Origin: Leptospirillum sp.
GTDB taxonomy: Bacteria > Nitrospirota > Leptospirillia > Leptospirillales > Leptospirillaceae
Length of the DNA: 9,301 bases
Assembly: GCA_027346125.1 (NCBI GenBank)
Contig: DAIEST010000070.1
Location: forward strand, 1-9,301
Direction: 5' to 3'
Shown here: piece by piece, positions 6,884 through 9,301 of the stretch
How the letters are laid out: each line of letters starts with the position of its first letter
Numbering within the stretch: the first letter of the stretch is position 1
Translations under genes and position numbers: made by a program
Notes under the pieces: generated by a model
Database searches by the model: none
Told to the model about the DNA's origin: nothing
Seen by the model: the letters and a program-made list of their open reading frames with translations, nothing else

Positions 6884-7300
6884 CTAGTCTTCAATATCTG
6901 TATCTTCGTTTTCGAACAGCCGGGTCAGGTCGACCAGAAGGGTGCCCACCTCTCCGGGCGGAAGCAGGGTGTGGACCTTCCTGCCTTTCTTGATGTGATG
7001 TTCGATGAGAGTGACCCGGTCCAGTGCGGTCCGGTATGTTTCCGGGTCGGTCAGGAGGGATTCCTGCCCCTGTCTCATTTTTTCGAATTCGTTCCGGATG
7101 ACCCGGATGTCCCGCTGGAAGTCCTTCTCTCTCGAACAGTCTCCGCAATACCACTGGGGCCGCAGGTCTTCTCCCGTGGAAAGACGGTCGTATGAACGGC
7201 CGAAGAAGTCTTTGCCCAGACTGATCTTGAACAGATCCACGTCCGATTCGCCACAGGCGTTGCAGACTCCGACCGGGTGACGGACCTTCTGGTTCTTCAT
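6884..7300 (-). CDS. Hypothetical zinc-ribbon protein B
   Basis: I cannot assign a family to this 138-residue protein. The N-terminal half has two cysteine pairs, C13-x2-C16 (VCNACG) and C52-x2-C55 (WYCGDC), a probable zinc-binding fold with 35 residues between the pairs. The C-terminal half is strongly charged and helical (RDIRVIRNEFEKMRQGQ, LDRVTLIEHHIKKGRK), then a leucine-rich segment and an acidic tail NEDTDIED. There is no signal or membrane segment, so it is probably cytoplasmic. ATG 7300 overlaps the stop of protein A in ATGA, with AAAGGAGGGA upstream, indicating translational coupling. A longer frame in the same phase runs to 7630 but overlaps A, so it is rejected. The next gene is fbp, 74 bases on. 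A nucleic-acid or protein-binding role is only a guess. Confidence 0.82.
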   Translation of the reverse strand: MKNQKVRHPVGVCNACGESDVDLFKISLGKDFFGRSYDRLSTGEDLRPQWYCGDCSREKDFQRDIRVIRNEFEKMRQGQESLLTDPETYRTALDRVTLIEHHIKKGRKVHTLLPPGEVGTLLVDLTRLFENEDTDIED

Positions 7301-7749
7301 CGTGGAATCCCTCCTTTTTCTGCGGCAGAGGGAAAGAATTCGTCCTGGAGCTTCCGGAAGTGGCGGACAGTCCGATCCATGGATTCGAGATAGTGGGCTC
7401 TTCCGATTTCTCCGTCCGGATCGTTCCTGCTGGAATATCCGACAAAATGACGGTTTCGTCTGTTCAGGTCGAGCTTGCTTCGGATAATCCGCATGATTTC
7501 CCGGATTTCGGCCTGTTTCAGGGAAGACGTCCCGGCAAGCGCCGGGAGGATGGCGTCCTCCAGCCGGTCCCAGTCCTCCTGGATGCCCAGCAGAATTTCC
7601 GACTCCCGCGCTTCCGGCGAGAAACACCATTCAGAGGAGGCGCCGGGAAGGTCTTTCCGGACAATGGGGACATTCCGGACGACGAGGTGCCATCGGGAAA
7701 GGATTTGATCCAGGATCGGGGAAGCTTTGTCTGGTGTCTGGTCGGTCAC
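7297..7749 (-). CDS. Hypothetical protein A, coupled to B
   Basis: This 150-residue cytoplasmic protein is unrecognised. It looks mostly helical and highly charged: an ILLGIQEDWDRLEDAILPAL stretch, a basic IREIMRIIRSKLDLNRRNRH patch, and a C-terminal MDRTVRHFRKLQDEFFP helix. It has one cysteine (C42) and no metal motif, signal or membrane segment. The GTG at 7749 is the only usual start codon between the preceding stop and the body of the frame; its ribosome site is weak (GGGGTG). It starts 36 bases after the deacetylase stop, so reinitiation from that gene is plausible. The stop overlaps the start of B (ATGA). A and B are therefore probably made together and may form a complex. Confidence 0.75.
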   Translation of the reverse strand: MTDQTPDKASPILDQILSRWHLVVRNVPIVRKDLPGASSEWCFSPEARESEILLGIQEDWDRLEDAILPALAGTSSLKQAEIREIMRIIRSKLDLNRRNRHFVGYSSRNDPDGEIGRAHYLESMDRTVRHFRKLQDEFFPSAAEKGGIPR

Positions 7750-7785
7750 GTTGGGGGCACCCCGGTTAATGGTCTCGGTTCAGGT

Positions 7786-8748
7786 TCATGACTGTCGAAA
7801 ACGGGAAAGAGAGGAATCCGGCCCGTTCAGACCCCGAAGATAGGCCTCTACGGATCGGGAAAGCGCTGACAGATTATACCCGCCTTCGAGAACGGAGGCA
7901 ATGAACGGGCACCCCAGGGTGCATAGTCGTTCTCCGATTTCGTGGTAAATTTCCTCGGTCAGCAGGAGACCCCCGAGCGGATCTTCCCGGTGGGCATCGA
8001 ATCCGGCAGAGACGATCAGGAATGTGGGCTGAAAACGTTCCAGTCGGGGGAAGACCGTTTCATCGAGGATAGTCCGGTACCAGTCGTCATCCGTCCCCTC
8101 CTGGAGGGGGATGTCGAGAATTCCCTCTCCTTTTCTCCCGTCCGTGTTTTCTCTGCCGGAACCCGTTCCGGGATAGAAGGGGTATTGATGGGTGCTGATG
8201 AACAGGATTTGCCCCAGTCCACGGAGGATGGCTTCTGTTCCGTTTCCGTGGTGGACATCGAAGTCCAGGACGGCAATCCGGCTTTCCGGGTGCAACCGGC
8301 GGAGATGCCATGCGAGTGCGGCAGCATGATTGACGATGCAGAAGCCCATCGCACGGTCGGGGAGGGCATGGTGTCCCGGAGGTCGTTCGGCGAGGAAGAA
8401 GTTTCCTCCTTCGTTCCGGCATGCCTCAATCAGCAAGGAGAGAGCGGATGCTGTCGACAGGATGGCCGTCATGGTCGCGCTTGAGAAGGCTGTATCCGGA
8501 TCCAGTCTGCGGGGAGAGCGTGGAGAGTCGTTTAGGGAAGCAAGCATGTCAAGATAATAGCGATGGTGCGGTCCATCGTACAGGGACAGATCCTTTCCGG
8601 CCGGGATCGATGACAATGAGACTGTCCCTTCGGATGCAAGACGGGAAAAAAGCGCGGAAAGGGTCTGGAGCCTTTCCGGGGACTCGGGATGGGATGGCCC
8701 ATTGGTGTGGGCGAGTCCGGCGGGACAGAAAAGAACATGAGGTTTCAT
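7786..8748 (-). CDS. Histone-deacetylase-family amidohydrolase (AcuC/AphA-like)
   Basis: This 320-residue enzyme of the class II-like HDAC superfamily carries the full catalytic set: the H126-H127 dyad in RPPGHHA, zinc ligands D164 and H166 in DFDVHHGNG and D251 in SAGFDAH, and transition-state Tyr Y291 in LEGGYN. GFCIVNHAA and STHQYPFYPGTG are also typical. Bacterial members remove acetyl groups from lysines (for example AcuC on acetyl-CoA synthetase) or from acetylpolyamines (AphA); sequence alone does not choose between these. ATG 8748 has GAGGAGAA just upstream, and HPESPERL at residues 20-27 is the expected N-terminal motif. It heads a minus-strand run with proteins A and B and fbp, so its target could be an enzyme of central carbon metabolism. 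That is inference. Confidence 0.94.
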   Translation of the reverse strand: MKPHVLFCPAGLAHTNGPSHPESPERLQTLSALFSRLASEGTVSLSSIPAGKDLSLYDGPHHRYYLDMLASLNDSPRSPRRLDPDTAFSSATMTAILSTASALSLLIEACRNEGGNFFLAERPPGHHALPDRAMGFCIVNHAAALAWHLRRLHPESRIAVLDFDVHHGNGTEAILRGLGQILFISTHQYPFYPGTGSGRENTDGRKGEGILDIPLQEGTDDDWYRTILDETVFPRLERFQPTFLIVSAGFDAHREDPLGGLLLTEEIYHEIGERLCTLGCPFIASVLEGGYNLSALSRSVEAYLRGLNGPDSSLSRFRQS

Positions 8749-8790
8749 CCGATTCTCCTCAAAACAAAGCTGTTTTCCGAACAGGTCAAC

Positions 8791-8817
8791 AGGAGATAAT
8801 TGTTTGGATATCCTCCT
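8791..8817 (-). promoter_or_regulatory. Hairpin at the predicted 5' end of the deacetylase transcript
   Basis: On the minus strand AGGAG (8817-8813) pairs with CTCCT (8795-8791), and ATA (8811-8809) pairs with TAT (8798-8796) after one bulged base; the loop is 10 bases. It contains an AAGGAGG ribosome-site-like element with no ATG, GTG or TTG at proper distance. The predicted transcript start (about 8816) is the base of the stem, so it could protect the mRNA 5' end. Speculative. Confidence 0.3.
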
Positions 8818-8822
8818 TGCTG

Positions 8823-8852
8823 ATTATGGGGTCGATCGGGAGGATCGATCAA
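8823..8852 (-). promoter_or_regulatory. Predicted promoter of the deacetylase-A-B-fbp run
   Basis: Minus-strand TTGATC (8852-8847, 4/6 match) and CATAAT (8828-8823, 5/6 match) are 18 bases apart. Transcription would begin near 8816, about 70 bases before ATG 8748. The spacer contains an inverted repeat (8832-8848). Confidence 0.45.
8832..8848. repeat. Inverted repeat in the deacetylase promoter spacer
   Basis: TCGATC (8832-8837) and GATCGA (8843-8848) are reverse complements with a 5-base gap. The repeat lies between the predicted -35 and -10 of the minus-strand promoter, a common operator position. It is about 40 bases from the opposing cytochrome promoter, so one regulator could reach both. 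No regulator family is recognised. Confidence 0.35.
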
Positions 8853-8889
8853 GGCAGTATATGGTCGGGACGATTGATTTGAGATCATC

Positions 8890-8918
8890 TTGACAATGAT
8901 GACGCAGAATGGTTGAAT
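8890..8918 (+). promoter_or_regulatory. Sigma70-type promoter with extended -10 for cytochrome c
   Basis: A perfect TTGACA (8890-8895) is followed by a 17-base spacer and TTGAAT (8913-8918, 4/6 match). TG sits one base before the hexamer (8910-8911), giving an extended -10. The transcript would start near 8925 and carry a leader of about 110 bases. This is the strongest promoter in the window, which suits a highly expressed respiratory protein. Confidence 0.65.
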
Positions 8919-8933
8919 GGGGTCGGTTCCCGA

Positions 8934-8978
8934 CAACTGCCTCACCCTGATCCGAGCGACTTGCGCGTCTGGCGGTTG
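8934..8978 (+). promoter_or_regulatory. Stem-loop in the cytochrome c mRNA leader
   Basis: CAACTGCC (8934-8941) pairs with GGCGGTTG (8971-8978) through 8 bp with one G-U, enclosing a 29-base loop. A competing small hairpin, GTCGG/CCGAC (8922-8926 with 8930-8934), overlaps its base. No T-run follows, so it is not a terminator. It does not match a riboswitch class I know; it could stabilise the mRNA. Confidence 0.3.
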
Positions 8979-9037
8979 CCTGTGGGGGGAAGAGGTCTTG
9001 TCTTCTTAAACTCATTATATTATGGAGGGCGTGTCTT

Positions 9038-9301
9038 ATGAGGAAGTGGACAGTGGCTGTGATGGGTGCTGCTGTGATGAGCTTTGCCACAGCGTCAGCT
9101 TTTGCCGCTGAGCTGGATATTCTGAAGCCCCGCGTTCCCGCGGACCAGCTGGCAGCTGCAAAGGCGATGAAACCACCCTTCCCCGTGACGGCAGATATGA
9201 TTGCCAAGGGCAAGGAAGTGTTTAACGGAGCAGGGACCTGCTATACCTGCCATGGACAGGCCGGTGATGGCAATGGTCCAGGCGCTGCCGGAATGGATCC
9301 C
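9038..9301 (+). CDS. Exported c-type cytochrome (5' part; runs off the window)
   Basis: The first 88 codons are present. Residues 1-24 are a Sec signal peptide: MRK, a hydrophobic core, then a likely cut after ASAFA, before AEL. The mature part has a 40-residue lead, then helix MIAKGKEVFNGAG and the haem-binding motif CYTCH (C68-x2-C71-H72), followed by GQAGDGNGPG as in class I cytochromes c. The distal Met ligand lies past the window end or is not yet identifiable. The protein would act in the periplasm as an electron carrier or as a subunit of a respiratory complex; in an iron oxidiser it could serve the Fe(II) oxidation chain, which is inference. GGAGG (9024-9028) sits 9 bases before the ATG in an AT-rich stretch (9005-9023), and the codons favour GCT/GCA more than the neighbouring genes. 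Both features suggest high expression. Confidence 0.92.
   Translation, partial: MRKWTVAVMGAAVMSFATASAFAAELDILKPRVPADQLAAAKAMKPPFPVTADMIAKGKEVFNGAGTCYTCHGQAGDGNGPGAAGMDP

Noticed and set aside
7301..7630. N-terminal extension of protein B
   Set aside because: It would overlap almost all of protein A in another frame; ATG 7300 has AAAGGAGGGA and an ATGA junction.

Overview
The window reads as chromosomal DNA from a GC-rich, free-living Gram-negative bacterium. I infer an acidophilic iron-oxidising chemolithoautotroph of the Leptospirillum (Nitrospirota) kind. The reasons are the codon usage, the mix of ThyX, class I FBPase, an HDAC-like amidohydrolase and an exported c-type cytochrome, and the short gene gaps. 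The sequence alone does not prove this. It looks like a core region: I found no tRNA or rRNA gene, insertion sequence, phage gene, CRISPR array or attachment site.

Layout. (1) 1-857, plus strand: the last 26 codons of pstB, then phoU, closed by a hairpin and T-run terminator. This is the end of a phosphate-uptake (pst-phoU) operon. (2) 847-2560: thyX (minus), for FAD-dependent thymidylate synthase, diverges from a UPF0173 metallo-beta-lactamase-fold hydrolase (plus). The space between them holds a perfect 7+7 inverted repeat lying over a predicted thyX -10 box. (3) 2505-5399: an unrecognised membrane-anchored protein (minus), whose 3' end overlaps the UPF0173 gene tail to tail, diverges from an aldehyde dehydrogenase (plus). 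A 12-bp palindrome lies between them. (4) 8748-5421, minus strand: a five-gene run in the order HDAC-family deacetylase, hypothetical protein A, zinc-ribbon protein B (ATGA overlap with A), fructose-1,6-bisphosphatase, small zinc-ribbon protein. (5) 8749-9301: a regulatory region with back-to-back promoters, then the start of an exported cytochrome c gene that runs off the window.

How the genes work together. PstB and PhoU handle phosphate import and its signalling. ThyX supplies dTMP. FBPase commits carbon to gluconeogenesis. A lysine or acetyl-polyamine deacetylase at the head of the same run suggests, as inference only, a link between protein acetylation and sugar-phosphate metabolism. The cytochrome c probably belongs to respiratory electron transfer. 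Several starts are TTG or GTG, and most of these are backed by strong Shine-Dalgarno sequences; I moved starts away from the longest ORF where the ribosome site or family alignment demanded it.

Nothing here is clearly a new defence, mobile or biosynthetic system. The least explained items are the coupled A/B pair between the deacetylase and fbp, the orphan anchored protein, and the symmetric sites in the divergent promoter regions.
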